Shown piece by piece: positions 55,701 to 64,000 of a DNA stretch of 64,000 bases. Origin of the DNA: Aureispira anguillae (GTDB taxonomy: Bacteria; Bacteroidota; Bacteroidia; Chitinophagales; Saprospiraceae); assembly GCF_026000115.1 (NCBI RefSeq), contig NZ_AP026867.1, positions 7,169,001 through 7,233,000 of the forward strand. The letters run 5' to 3'. The notes below the pieces were generated by a model. It was not told where the DNA came from. It saw only the letters and a program-made list of their open reading frames with translations, and did not search any database. Position 1 is the first letter of the stretch. Each line of letters begins with the position of its first letter. The translations under genes and the position numbers were made by a program.

Positions 55701-56777
55701 ATGTCAATGGAATTTAATGATTTAGTCGTTACAGCAGTTCATAAGCCAATCAAGGAAGCCATAACGGTAACTTTTGAATTGCCCACAGCACTACAGACGG
55801 CTTCTAGTTATCAATATTATGCTGGACAGCACCTAATACTTAAGCTTCACATTGATGGAACAGAGTTTCGGAGATGTTATTCTTTAAATAGTTGCCCTTA
55901 TAGTGATGCCTCGTTACAAATAACGATCAAGCGAGTCAAAGGAGGTGTTGTCTCTAATTACCTGAATGACCAACTACAAGTTGGAGATAAGGTCTCGGTG
56001 TCAACTCCCCAAGGTAGATTTTTTGCAAACATAAATGCCAACGCTTATAAAAGCTATTTTTTATTTGCAGCAGGCAGTGGCATAACGCCAATTATTTCTA
56101 TTCTAAAATCTGTATTAGAAACCTCTAAAGATGCTTTGGTTTACTTATTTTATGGAAATACAGATCAGGATAGTATTATTTTTAAAGAGGAGCTAGATGA
56201 AATAGCACAAAATTACCCAGACCAAGTGGGGATTGTTTATACCTTAAGTGCCCCTAAAGTTTGGACAACGTGGGAAACATGGAAGGGAAAAAAAGGAAGA
56301 ATTGATGCCTCCTCAGTAGAATGGTTTATTAATCAACATCCTCCAATTGCACAGCAGACAGAGTATTATAGTTGTGGTCCTGGTGCTATGAATACCACAG
56401 TTAAAAACACCTTGCTGGAATTAGGCATTCCCAAAGAGTTGATTCATATTGAGCAATTTGGAGCAACTGAGGAGCTTTCTAATGAGATGGAAGGAGTTGA
56501 CAAGGCTCAACTGACGGTTTCGCTGGATAGGCAATCGCATCAGTTGAAGATGACAAAGGGCAAAACAATTTTAGAAACGCTCAAAGCAGCAGAGGTAGCA
56601 TCTCCTTATTCTTGTGAGAGTGGTGTTTGTGGTACTTGTGTAGCAACGTTAGTAAAGGGAGAAGTTGTGATGAAATCTTGTATGGCATTGGATGATGAGG
56701 AACTAAAAAAAGGATTAATTTTGACTTGTCGTGCACTGCCTAAAACAGAAGAAATAGAGGTGAAATTTGAACGCTAA
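55701..56777 (+). CDS. FAD/2Fe-2S oxygenase reductase (PaaE/GbcB-like)
   Basis: The protein has 358 residues. FAD-binding (RRCYSLNSCPYSD), NAD-binding (FAAGSGITPIISIL) and C-terminal plant-type 2Fe-2S (CESGVCGTCVATL ... SC) domains follow in the classic order. It passes electrons from NAD(P)H to the Rieske oxygenase encoded 7 bases upstream. Start ATG 55701 (MSMEF) leaves no overlap. Confidence 0.92.
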   Translation: MSMEFNDLVVTAVHKPIKEAITVTFELPTALQTASSYQYYAGQHLILKLHIDGTEFRRCYSLNSCPYSDASLQITIKRVKGGVVSNYLNDQLQVGDKVSVSTPQGRFFANINANAYKSYFLFAAGSGITPIISILKSVLETSKDALVYLFYGNTDQDSIIFKEELDEIAQNYPDQVGIVYTLSAPKVWTTWETWKGKKGRIDASSVEWFINQHPPIAQQTEYYSCGPGAMNTTVKNTLLELGIPKELIHIEQFGATEELSNEMEGVDKAQLTVSLDRQSHQLKMTKGKTILETLKAAEVASPYSCESGVCGTCVATLVKGEVVMKSCMALDDEELKKGLILTCRALPKTEEIEVKFER

Positions 56778-56800
56778 TAAAAATTATTTAGAATAGAATT

Positions 56801-56836
56801 GGGGCTAAAGCGTAATTTACGCTTTAGCCCCTTTTT
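56801..56836. terminator. Bidirectional terminator between two FNR-box operons
   Basis: A perfect 15-bp palindrome (GGGGCTAAAGCGTAA / TTACGCTTTAGCCCC, one base between) followed by five T bases on the plus strand. It ends the Rieske operon and, on the minus strand, the cytochrome operon. Confidence 0.92.
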
Positions 56837-56853
56837 AGTATTTATTCTTTTGA

Positions 56854-57186
56854 TTATTGAGGACAACCAGCTTGTACCCAATCGTCTATTTTTTTTCTGT
56901 CAGAGGCAGCAATTAGACCACTTGCTGGCATAGGATTGTTGGCATCATTGACTCGTTGGACTAGGGTTCCCTGTAATGTAGCATTGCGAACATTTTGATA
57001 GGTACTTAGATCTAAATTTGCGCTAGGGGCTGTCCCTTGATGACAAGAAGTACAATAATTGTACATGATGTTTTGAATGTCACTAGAATAAGTTACCGTA
57101 ACAGCTGGCTCTGTTTTATCACAGCTTTGAAATAAAAATAAAAAGAGCGTAAGAATAATTATAAGATTATTTAGTGCTTGATTCAT
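56854..57186 (-). CDS. Small c-type cytochrome lipoprotein
   Basis: The protein has 110 residues with lipobox LFLFQSCDK. A single heme-attachment motif CTSCH (about residue 46) is followed by PMPASG with the likely Met sixth ligand, and KKIDDWVQAGCPQ is the usual final helix of planctomycete-type single-heme cytochromes c. It is anchored in the envelope. It is the last gene of the minus-strand operon controlled by the second FNR box. Confidence 0.9.
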   Translation of the reverse strand: MNQALNNLIIILTLFLFLFQSCDKTEPAVTVTYSSDIQNIMYNYCTSCHQGTAPSANLDLSTYQNVRNATLQGTLVQRVNDANNPMPASGLIAASDRKKIDDWVQAGCPQ

Positions 57187-57191
57187 AAGAT

Positions 57192-58310
57192 TTAATTTTG
57201 AACAGTAATGTTATTGATATTAATTTGATGTTGTCCTTGGGGAGTAATTGTTATGCTTTGGCTAGGATGTGTGATGTCTCCTGCCGATGGGTAACCGTCC
57301 TGATTTTTATCAGCAATGGCCGTAACGTAATAATTGCCAGGGTGTAAATAGGTAAAGGTAAACTGATGTTGAGTGGCGATTAATTCAGGAAACAATAAGA
57401 CATCATCAAAGGCATTCATTTGTAGATAGCCCAATGGATCTGTTAAAGCCGTTTTAGATAAATACAAAAATATAGGAACGCTATCAATTGCTGAGTTTTT
57501 AACCAGATCAACTTCTAAATACCCTAAATGTGGATAATCACTAATAATATAAGGATCGCCAGAACCTGCTGCTAAGGTAAGGAGGTCAGCATTGCCTTGA
57601 TTCAGAAAAGAAGCTGATTTTGGAGCAGTATCTCCTGCATTAACATATAGATTGCTTTGAACAAATCCATTAGAAAAATCATGTTCTACTATATTTTGAG
57701 GAAAATTTAGCGTCGTTGCTGCTGTTTGGGATAAATCAAGATTTCTTTTCTTGCCTTTGAAGGTCATATGACGAGTAGGAAGTTCCATAAGCCCAAGGCG
57801 ACTGGTATAAGAATTAAAATATAAGCTATCTTGTTTGAATTTTAATTCCATATACATCAATCGATCACCACCAATAGCATCTACCAAACGATAATATTTG
57901 CTGCCATCAGAATCTTCCCGTACGCTGTCCATGACAAAATAGCTGGTTCTGTAAATACCATTTAACAAACCACCGTTACGAGCCATGATGGTTCTTGTAT
58001 TTTTAAAATCAGTAACAAAAAAGGAAGTAAATAAATTTCCCATAGAACCGCCTTCAAAAATGCCATGAATATGAGCAGCAGAAATGGCTCGGTAATCAAA
58101 TGCAAACCAATCGTAGTCGTCTGCAATAACACGGTTTTTACCCACCCAATGCCCTTGCATTTTTTCTAAAAAATCAAACCCATCTGTCGTAATATCAACT
58201 GGTTTGATGACTAAAGGAGGAGAGGGGGTAGGATCAATGGTTGTTTTGGTACAGGCAAAAAAAAGCCCCATTATAATCAGTGTGATTATAACAATTAACG
58301 GTTTTTTCAT
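57192..58310 (-). CDS. Lipoprotein of unknown function
   Basis: The protein has 372 residues with lipobox FFACTKT. A first half with WVGKNRVIADDYDWFAFDY recalls bacterial heme-binding/fatty-acid-like beta-barrels (THAP4/DUF1794-style opening: GHWVGKNR), and the second half is beta-rich with DKNQDGYPSAGD near the end. It is not certain that these belong to one known family. It sits five bases upstream of the cytochrome gene and eight bases after the 58318 gene, so the three form an operon. Confidence 0.6.
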   Translation of the reverse strand: MKKPLIVIITLIIMGLFFACTKTTIDPTPSPPLVIKPVDITTDGFDFLEKMQGHWVGKNRVIADDYDWFAFDYRAISAAHIHGIFEGGSMGNLFTSFFVTDFKNTRTIMARNGGLLNGIYRTSYFVMDSVREDSDGSKYYRLVDAIGGDRLMYMELKFKQDSLYFNSYTSRLGLMELPTRHMTFKGKKRNLDLSQTAATTLNFPQNIVEHDFSNGFVQSNLYVNAGDTAPKSASFLNQGNADLLTLAAGSGDPYIISDYPHLGYLEVDLVKNSAIDSVPIFLYLSKTALTDPLGYLQMNAFDDVLLFPELIATQHQFTFTYLHPGNYYVTAIADKNQDGYPSAGDITHPSQSITITPQGQHQININNITVQN

Positions 58311-58317
58311 AATACTA

Positions 58318-58695
58318 TTATTTTTGTCTAATCCATAATTCTGTGACAGGATGTGCCATCACATAGGTTGTTGCTTCTAGTGTATCTTGACTTTTTATTT
58401 TGATGCAAATGGTTCGAGATGTATTGCTTGATGAAGTGGCGCCAGAAATACCATCTACATAAACGGAATCTTGGAAAGTCAGTCCCTTAAAAAGAGTGAG
58501 TTGATCGTTTTTAGTGTATTGACTTGTTCCATCATTGTAGTAGAGAATTTTACCCGTAAAGCCATTTCTTTTGGCAACAATCTGATAGTTTGCCCGATAA
58601 AAAGAGTTGCTTACTTGCCAAACGCCAACCAAGGTTTGCTCTTGTTTAGAGCAAGCTATTATTGTTAGTAGCAAGAAGATGATCATTTTTTTCAT
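58318..58695 (-). CDS. Small lipoprotein, DUF2147/lipocalin-like
   Basis: The protein has 125 residues with lipobox TIIACSKQ. A short beta-barrel of about 100 residues opens with LVGVWQVSN and contains GFTGKILYYNDGT, a pattern of DUF2147-like proteins. It is the first gene of the minus-strand operon. The promoter and a perfect FNR box lie 33-76 bases upstream. Confidence 0.65.
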   Translation of the reverse strand: MKKMIIFLLLTIIACSKQEQTLVGVWQVSNSFYRANYQIVAKRNGFTGKILYYNDGTSQYTKNDQLTLFKGLTFQDSVYVDGISGATSSSNTSRTICIKIKSQDTLEATTYVMAHPVTELWIRQK

Positions 58696-58727
58696 ACACC
58701 ATAGCCTTTGTTAAATGCTTAATAAAA

Positions 58728-58735
58728 CAAAGGTA
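58728..58735 (-). promoter_or_regulatory. -7 element of the cytochrome operon (TACCTTTG)
   Basis: On the minus strand TACCTTTG fits the consensus, 33 bases ahead of the start at 58695. The spacing to the FNR box is the same as at the Rieske operon. Confidence 0.65.
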
Positions 58736-58757
58736 GCGATTCAGAATAGGTGTTTTT

Positions 58758-58771
58758 TTGATCTAGATCAA
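58758..58771 (-). promoter_or_regulatory. Perfect FNR-type box (TTGATCTAGATCAA)
   Basis: A full palindrome of two TTGAT half-sites. The distance between its centre and the -7 element is 29.5 bases, identical to the partner promoter. The A-run after the box and the TATTC motif are also shared. Confidence 0.7.
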
Positions 58772-58819
58772 AAAAAGAATTCAGGTTTGTTGTTTGGAAA
58801 AAAAATCCCTAAAAAGGAA

Positions 58820-59521
58820 CTACAAACGCTCTCTGATAATAGCAATTAGATCCTCATTTTCATAAGCTTTTTTGTCCGCTTTGATTTCCTCTATGAGGTC
58901 TTCTTCTAAATAAATTTCAGCAAAGAGATGGCGGGCATTATTCTTTTCAGAATTATCTCTAGAGTGATAATTATGTAGCAACTGTATGGCTGCAATTTCT
59001 TTTTGTAAAATTTTGTTGTTTTCAATACTATAAGCCGAATCGATTTTGGGAGATTCATTCGTACTCAAACCACGACTAAAAATGCTAACTAAGTCACGGG
59101 GTTTGCGAACATTAGAGCCTAACAAGCCCTCTCTGTTGACTTTATTGTGCACTTCCAGATCTAGTTCCGTAACCTTTCGAGAGAGCAAAAAATCATTTTC
59201 CTCCAAGCCCAAGTCTTCGCCCTCAATGGGGTCTTTATCCATTTTGGGGTCCCGCTGCGCTTTGGCAGGAGGAACAGAAATGCCTTTGTTGGCCGCCTCT
59301 GCTTCTGCTCTTTTTTGTTGTGCTTTTAGGAGATCCGTTTGTTCTGATTTGATTTCTTTTTCCTCTTCAACACTACTAGCATTTTTTTTGTCTTTTTCTA
59401 ATGCTGCATTGATGCCCATCAATTCTTCGTCTTCTTTATCAGCAAAAAGAGTATTAATAGAACGTTTGTCTAACTGTTCTTTTTCCTCTTCATAAATTTT
59501 AGATGCTCTTTTTTTTGCCAT
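58820..59521 (-). CDS. Acidic/basic coiled-coil protein of unknown function
   Basis: The protein has 233 residues, very rich in Glu, Lys and Asp, without signal or membrane segment. Residues 45-80 look like a coiled coil, and the C-terminal part (LFAEIYLEEDLIEEIKADK) is helical. I do not recognise it. It is 70 bases after the Ppx/GppA gene on the same strand. Confidence 0.55.
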   Translation of the reverse strand: MAKKRASKIYEEEKEQLDKRSINTLFADKEDEELMGINAALEKDKKNASSVEEEKEIKSEQTDLLKAQQKRAEAEAANKGISVPPAKAQRDPKMDKDPIEGEDLGLEENDFLLSRKVTELDLEVHNKVNREGLLGSNVRKPRDLVSIFSRGLSTNESPKIDSAYSIENNKILQKEIAAIQLLHNYHSRDNSEKNNARHLFAEIYLEEDLIEEIKADKKAYENEDLIAIIRERL

Positions 59522-59591
59522 AATTGATGGGTTGCTTACACAAAGAAATTAACAATTAAAAGTACTCTTTTTTTTTAGAAAATCCTAACAA

Positions 59592-60494
59592 CTATGTATG
59601 TAAAAATTCGTAAACTAATCCTTCTCGCATAGCATGTTCAGAAACAATCAAATGATCGGTGTCAATTTTTTTGTGGATAAAATCAATTAATAGAACTGAC
59701 ATAACAATGAGTTTGGCACGAGTAGAAGTTAGGTTTTTCATCTTAAGTCGTTGTTCAAAACTAGCACCAACAAGTTGTTTTTGAGTAACATCAAAGTCTT
59801 TGGCATCAATATAACCAAAGGGTTGCCCTGCTTCTTTACTACCAATCATATTATCTAAAACATCAAATGATCCAGAGGCTCCCACCAAATACTCTATTGG
59901 ATAAGAAGGGAGGAGAGCAACTAGATCAGCAAGCATACCTTCAAGGTATTGGTTAAGTGCTTGTATCTCCATTGTGTTGATGGGGTCAGATTGATGAAAC
60001 TGATCAAATAAAACGGCAACGCCAATCGGGTAACTTTTTGCCCAATAAACCTGTTGGTTGTCAGCGATGATAAATTCAACACTACCGCCGCCAATATCCA
60101 TGATGAGAGAAGGAGATTCCCCCAGAGGAGCGGCAAGCCGAACACCCTTGTAAATCAAAGAGGCTTCTTTGGCTCCATCAATAACCTGAATGGTGATCCC
60201 AGATACTGCTTTTGCTGCTTCAATAAAGGCCGCTTGGTTACTGGCTTGTCGTAGTGCCGCAGTTCCTAGGGCAATCGTTTTGATATTGGGATAATCTTGC
60301 AAAAAGCAGCCAAAAGAACGAAAGGCATCAACGCCTCGTTGAAAAGCTTTGGGACCAATGGTATGAATCCCCTCTTCGGCTAGGTCTACATAATGTCGAT
60401 CCTTGAAGGTTCGTTTAAAATGACCTTTTGAATCTACTTCAAACAGACTTAAGGTAAAGGTGTTTGTTCCGCAATCAATAACAGCTATTTTCAT
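59592..60494 (-). CDS. Ppx/GppA-family exopolyphosphatase
   Basis: The protein has 300 residues, a short form of the family. The N-terminal phosphate motif AVIDCGTNTFTLSLFEV and the central IMDIGGGSVEFII motif are present. It hydrolyses polyphosphate or pppGpp. The C-terminal HD-like domain seen in longer members is missing. It precedes the coiled-coil gene. Confidence 0.88.
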   Translation of the reverse strand: MKIAVIDCGTNTFTLSLFEVDSKGHFKRTFKDRHYVDLAEEGIHTIGPKAFQRGVDAFRSFGCFLQDYPNIKTIALGTAALRQASNQAAFIEAAKAVSGITIQVIDGAKEASLIYKGVRLAAPLGESPSLIMDIGGGSVEFIIADNQQVYWAKSYPIGVAVLFDQFHQSDPINTMEIQALNQYLEGMLADLVALLPSYPIEYLVGASGSFDVLDNMIGSKEAGQPFGYIDAKDFDVTQKQLVGASFEQRLKMKNLTSTRAKLIVMSVLLIDFIHKKIDTDHLIVSEHAMREGLVYEFLHT

Positions 60495-60686
60495 TTTTTT
60501 ATATTTGGGGGATTAATTTTTATGACCCTTGAACAATTCCAACGCTTAGGACAAACTTACTAAATATTAATTGTATATTTTAGTTGTTAGTTAGCGAGTT
60601 AGGAGCAATGAGTTGCGCAAGAATTATTTTTTTTTATCTTAATTGGTGTAATTTTTTAGAATTGTTTGCTTTATAATTTAGTATAG

Positions 60687-61085
60687 ATGAAAAATGAACT
60701 TTTGGATGAAGAATGGATCGAATCAAAACCCAATTATAACTCACTTATTCTATGGTGGGAAAGCCGTAGATTGAATTACAATTTGATTGTAGGCATAGCT
60801 GGTCTGGTTACGTTTATATTAATCATATTAATAAGTACGAGTAAACTAAAACTATTAACAGGAGAACTGTTAATAACCTTTCTGGTAGTTGCTTTCGGAT
60901 TTGCTTTTTGTTATAATGTTATTTATACGATTGGTTGGGGCTTAGATCTATTGCTCAAACGCTTTTTTAATAAAGAATTGAGTGTATTAACGAAGACAAT
61001 CTTTTATTGGAGTTTGATTTTGTTATCTATGATCCCGTTTTGTATTTTTTTATACTTAGCATTCTACTACAGAAAACATATCTAG
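60687..61085 (+). CDS. Small 2TM-type membrane protein of unknown function
   Basis: The protein has 132 residues with three hydrophobic segments (NLIVGIAGLVTFILIILIS, LLITFLVVAFGFAFCYNVIYT, TIFYWSLILLSMIPFCIFLYLAFYY). A WGLDLLLKRFF loop lies between. I recognise no family. It stands alone on the plus strand. Confidence 0.55.
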   Translation: MKNELLDEEWIESKPNYNSLILWWESRRLNYNLIVGIAGLVTFILIILISTSKLKLLTGELLITFLVVAFGFAFCYNVIYTIGWGLDLLLKRFFNKELSVLTKTIFYWSLILLSMIPFCIFLYLAFYYRKHI

Positions 61086-61205
61086 TTTATGTTACGCAAA
61101 TTTGCACAAAAGGTTAAGATATAAATCATGAATTTATGCTGATTTGTGGATCAAGGTTAAACTCGATAAATTATTGATATAAAGATATGTTATGTGTAAG
61201 TTGGC

Positions 61206-61802
61206 TTATTTAAAAATGCCTTTACTTTTCATCAAAAAATAACTATCAAAGGCTTCTTTTATAGAAATGCCATGTTCTTGCAAAAACTTAGGGTTGGAAA
61301 CGGCTTGGATAAACATTTTGTCGGTAAGCGCAAGTATTTTAGGATCGATATCATTTAACACTCCCATCTCTATTCCCTGTTGATAAAATTTTTGAGCAGC
61401 GTAAAGTGCCCTATCGCTAAATGCATCCATTTTGTGAAATAATTCAGGGTGTTTGACCTTTGTATCGTGCAAAAACTGCCCCGAAATCTCAGCCAACATG
61501 ATAGAGGCCGTTTTTATAATTTCAAAAAAGCGCTCCGAAAAATCGATGTTATCATCAGCCAATAAATCTTCAAGATAAATAATCTCTTGAATTTTGTGTT
61601 TGACAACCGCATCAATGATTTCATCTTTGGAGGAGAAGTATTTGTATAGAGTAGCTTTGCTAATATTTAGTTTTTTAGCAATCTTATCCATGGTAAATTT
61701 CCCTAGACCATATTGCAGATATAAGGTAGCAAGCTCTTTAACCCATGCTTCTTTGACATAGGGATCATCAACTCGTTCTTTGTCTAGTGGTTTTCTACCC
61801 AT
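61206..61802 (-). CDS. TetR-family transcriptional regulator
   Basis: The protein has 198 residues. The N-terminal helix-turn-helix (FTMDKIAKKLNISKATLYKYFSSKDEIIDAV, about 37-66) is typical, and the C-terminal ligand-binding part is all-helical. The ligand and regulon are unknown. The upstream gene (61995-63011) lies 192 bases away on the same strand. Confidence 0.9.
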   Translation of the reverse strand: MGRKPLDKERVDDPYVKEAWVKELATLYLQYGLGKFTMDKIAKKLNISKATLYKYFSSKDEIIDAVVKHKIQEIIYLEDLLADDNIDFSERFFEIIKTASIMLAEISGQFLHDTKVKHPELFHKMDAFSDRALYAAQKFYQQGIEMGVLNDIDPKILALTDKMFIQAVSNPKFLQEHGISIKEAFDSYFLMKSKGIFK

Positions 61803-61994
61803 TTATTGATCTATTGAGCATAAAAAATTGGTTGTATTAGATAACATCTAAGGTTGGTTAAAAAATACCTGCTGATGATGTAGCCGTATGATTGAAAATC
61901 AGATGACTGCAACTAAAAAATAATGCCTAAATCAACCCTAAATAGCTTAAAAGTAAAAATACAAAAAAAAATTAACCTTCAAATTCTATCTCCA

Positions 61995-63011
61995 TCACTT
62001 TTTGCACCAATCATAGAAGTACGATTCATATTTAACACATAAAGAGTCAGGAAAACGAATCATATCACCTACTGCAATTTTTGCTTGGTAGGCAGCACTA
62101 ATTTTCATGCTTAGGTTATAGACCTCAATACTTTGTTGATCGACCAAGTAAAGGCTGTCCATCCGATAGACCAAACTATCAACATTTAAGTGATAATCAT
62201 TGTGGTGAATAGGGGGGATCACTTTTTCTTTTTCGTGAGGAGCCATTAATAAGAATCCTAGTAGACCAATGAGGGTAATGAGCAAGCCAATGATTCTATA
62301 TTCTAGGTACAAACCAACCACAAAACCAGCAATAATTACAACTGCTAATGCTCCTGCAATAATTTTTCGTTGGTTGGGTTTTAGCATCCCCTCGTCAGAA
62401 CTGCTAGGTGCGTCATCATTTTCAACAAACCATTTCAGCCCAGGTATTCTCGTAATCAAATCTTTATCTTGTGTAATAAAGGTGGGAGGAGCGTATTTGT
62501 AACGAGTGATGACTAAGGTTCCTATAATTAAAGGGATTAAAAAGAGTTTGCCAATTTTTGAATTGGACATTCTAAACCAAATAATAGACAGTGGCACCAA
62601 TACCCAAGCAATTCTAATCATAGAATCTAGGCTATAAATGTCTGTTGCTCCATCCAAACTAGCACTACCAAAAAAACATTTTAAGAGCCACCAATAAGAG
62701 GTTAGGGTCAACCAAAGCCATCGTGTCAAAAAGGTAATGCCTATGGTATTGACACCATGAACCAAGGCCACAACATTGAGCATAATATAGATGGCAATGG
62801 GAGTAATGATAAACGCAAAAAAGGTACCCACTAGACCACGAGAAATATAAATTGCTTTGTTTACGCCTTGTTCTTCCATTCTATGCCTAAACCTAGAAAG
62901 AAGAAAGAGTAAAATTAAGAAGATAATCAACCAAAAGATATAGTTCTGCGGGCTTCTGGCAACTTGCAATAAAAATTCTCCCCAAGAGGAAGATAGGAAG
63001 ACTGGACTCAT
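61995..63011 (-). CDS. Multi-pass membrane protein of unknown function
   Basis: The protein has 338 residues with about seven hydrophobic segments (IFWLIIFLILLFLLSR, FFAFIITPIAIYIMLNVVAL, LFLIPLIIGTLVITR, AGALAVVIIAGFVVGLYL, LLITLIGLLGFLLMA). A soluble tail of about 70 residues ends the protein. No family is recognised. It is 74 bases after the hydroxylase gene on the same strand. Confidence 0.6.
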   Translation of the reverse strand: MSPVFLSSSWGEFLLQVARSPQNYIFWLIIFLILLFLLSRFRHRMEEQGVNKAIYISRGLVGTFFAFIITPIAIYIMLNVVALVHGVNTIGITFLTRWLWLTLTSYWWLLKCFFGSASLDGATDIYSLDSMIRIAWVLVPLSIIWFRMSNSKIGKLFLIPLIIGTLVITRYKYAPPTFITQDKDLITRIPGLKWFVENDDAPSSSDEGMLKPNQRKIIAGALAVVIIAGFVVGLYLEYRIIGLLITLIGLLGFLLMAPHEKEKVIPPIHHNDYHLNVDSLVYRMDSLYLVDQQSIEVYNLSMKISAAYQAKIAVGDMIRFPDSLCVKYESYFYDWCKK

Positions 63012-63085
63012 GTAATGGTGATTTTTATGCTATGGATAAATGCAGTAGGTTCTAAATTAATAACTATCCAAGAAGTACAAATAGT

Positions 63086-64000
63086 TCAGGAGCTTTGCTG
63101 TTTTTCCCATTCTGCTCGCATTTCATCTGCTGTTGCAGTACTGCCATCGTGACTCCATCCAGGAGGCAAAAAAATATACTTGAGTTTGTCCATCAGGCTA
63201 GGGGCTTTCCGAATGTCTTTGCCCAAATTGATAAATTCATGGGAAGCAATGCGCAAGGGATTGTAAGTGTCAATATTGGTGGTAATGCCATAAATAACTG
63301 GCTCATTGGGGTCTTCCTCCATAAAGGTACCAAACATCCGATCCCAAATAATTAAGATGCCTGCATGATTTCGATCCAAATAAATAATGTTCTTGGCATG
63401 GTGTACTCGGTGGTGTGAAGGCGTATTAAAGATAAATTCAAACCACCTAGGAAAACGTTGGATGTACTTGGTGTGAATCCAGAATTGGTAAATTAAACTA
63501 ATGGATAATTGAGTTAGTATCATGATCGGATGGAACCCCAAAAAAGGCAACCAAATATACCAAATATACTTGTAAAAAAGCTCTGCCCAACTTTGGCGCA
63601 GTGCTGTACTTAGGTTATAGTGCTGTGAAGAATGATGATTGACATGCGCTGCCCAAAGTACACGGATTTGATGAGAAAAACGATGATGCCAATAAAATGT
63701 AAAATCATCTAAAAAGAACAATAAAACCCAACCCAACACGGTATAAGATAGCGCTTCTTTCCAGATACCATAGTGGTTATAAATTAACCAAAAAGAAGCC
63801 AATGCTATAGACTTGGTCAGTAGATCGATAATAACAGATCCTAACCCCATTGATATACTAGCTACAGCGTCTGGAAGTAGATAATTGTCGGCACGTTCTT
63901 TATAATTGAGATAGGCTTCGATTGCTATCAGTAGCGCAAATATAGGTACTGCAAAAGCAACAGGATTCTTAAAAGCTAAGACTGGTTGAATAAATTCCCA
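63086..64000 (-). CDS. Fatty-acid/sterol hydroxylase superfamily protein, 5' end outside window
   Basis: The frame is open from 63086 to the right edge with no start in it, so the gene begins beyond 64000. An internal ATG at 63850 is not the true start: 50 further codons (EFIQPVLAFKNPVAFAVPIF) extend the N-terminal membrane segment. The conserved histidine boxes of the superfamily are HHRFSH, HVNHHSS and HHRVHH. These ligate a diiron centre that hydroxylates or desaturates membrane lipids. Likely role is modification of membrane lipids. Confidence 0.9.
   Translation of the reverse strand, partial: WEFIQPVLAFKNPVAFAVPIFALLIAIEAYLNYKERADNYLLPDAVASISMGLGSVIIDLLTKSIALASFWLIYNHYGIWKEALSYTVLGWVLLFFLDDFTFYWHHRFSHQIRVLWAAHVNHHSSQHYNLSTALRQSWAELFYKYIWYIWLPFLGFHPIMILTQLSISLIYQFWIHTKYIQRFPRWFEFIFNTPSHHRVHHAKNIIYLDRNHAGILIIWDRMFGTFMEEDPNEPVIYGITTNIDTYNPLRIASHEFINLGKDIRKAPSLMDKLKYIFLPPGWSHDGSTATADEMRAEWEKQQSS

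Overview
This window is about 64 kb of AT-rich DNA from a member of the Bacteroidota. Two secreted proteins end in type IX secretion sorting domains, one of the gliding-motility type and one of the ordinary C-terminal type. Promoter-like elements follow the Bacteroidota TAnnTTTG pattern. The ATP synthase cluster runs atpB-E-F-H-A-G without atpD and atpC, and many lipoproteins, OmpA-like and TonB-dependent outer-membrane proteins are encoded. The overall style suggests the Saprospiria (my impression, not proven). No rRNA, tRNA, CRISPR array, transposase or prophage core was seen.

Layout. 1-6893: two tandem paralogous superfamily 1 helicases on the minus strand; the second runs off the left edge. 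7508-19262: small unknown proteins, a type IX secreted gliding-type protein, an unknown secreted protein, a beta-helix surface protein, a cytochrome b5-like protein, an esterase and an OmpA-family porin-like protein. 20017-25429: the atp operon, with a hairpin in every gap longer than a few bases. 25838-29371: a TPR histidine kinase, a LytTR response regulator and a pseudo-receiver that has lost its phosphoacceptor. 29471-29574: a candidate structured small RNA with its own promoter and terminator. 29595-37122: a TonB-dependent receptor, an AhpD-like protein, a lipoprotein, a small membrane protein and a TPR-CHAT protease. 37746-40937: an unknown protein and a membrane-anchored Ser/Thr kinase. 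41009-44455: three tandem surface proteins, two with a tail-fibre (S74) chaperone domain. 44735-47521: three tandem secreted Cys/His-motif paralogues and a membrane protein. 47956-52208: a VanX-like dipeptidase, SmpB, two small lipoproteins, a DtxR regulator and TatC.

52446-58771 is the most coherent candidate for a new system. A Crp/Fnr-family regulator lies just before a perfect FNR-type palindrome (TTGAT-n4-ATCAA). That site precedes an operon for a membrane protein with two GyrI-like domains, a Rieske oxygenase and its flavin/2Fe-2S reductase. A second perfect palindrome, at exactly the same distance from a -7 element, precedes a convergent operon of three lipoproteins including a c-type cytochrome. 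The regulator carries the E-x-x-S-R recognition-helix signature expected for TTGAT half-sites. The remainder holds a Ppx/GppA phosphatase, a TetR regulator, membrane proteins and a sterol-desaturase-family hydroxylase cut by the right edge.

A family of four dispersed intergenic repeats (96-279 bp) with matched terminal inverted repeats (at 2565, 19335, 37446 and 51249) is scattered through the window.
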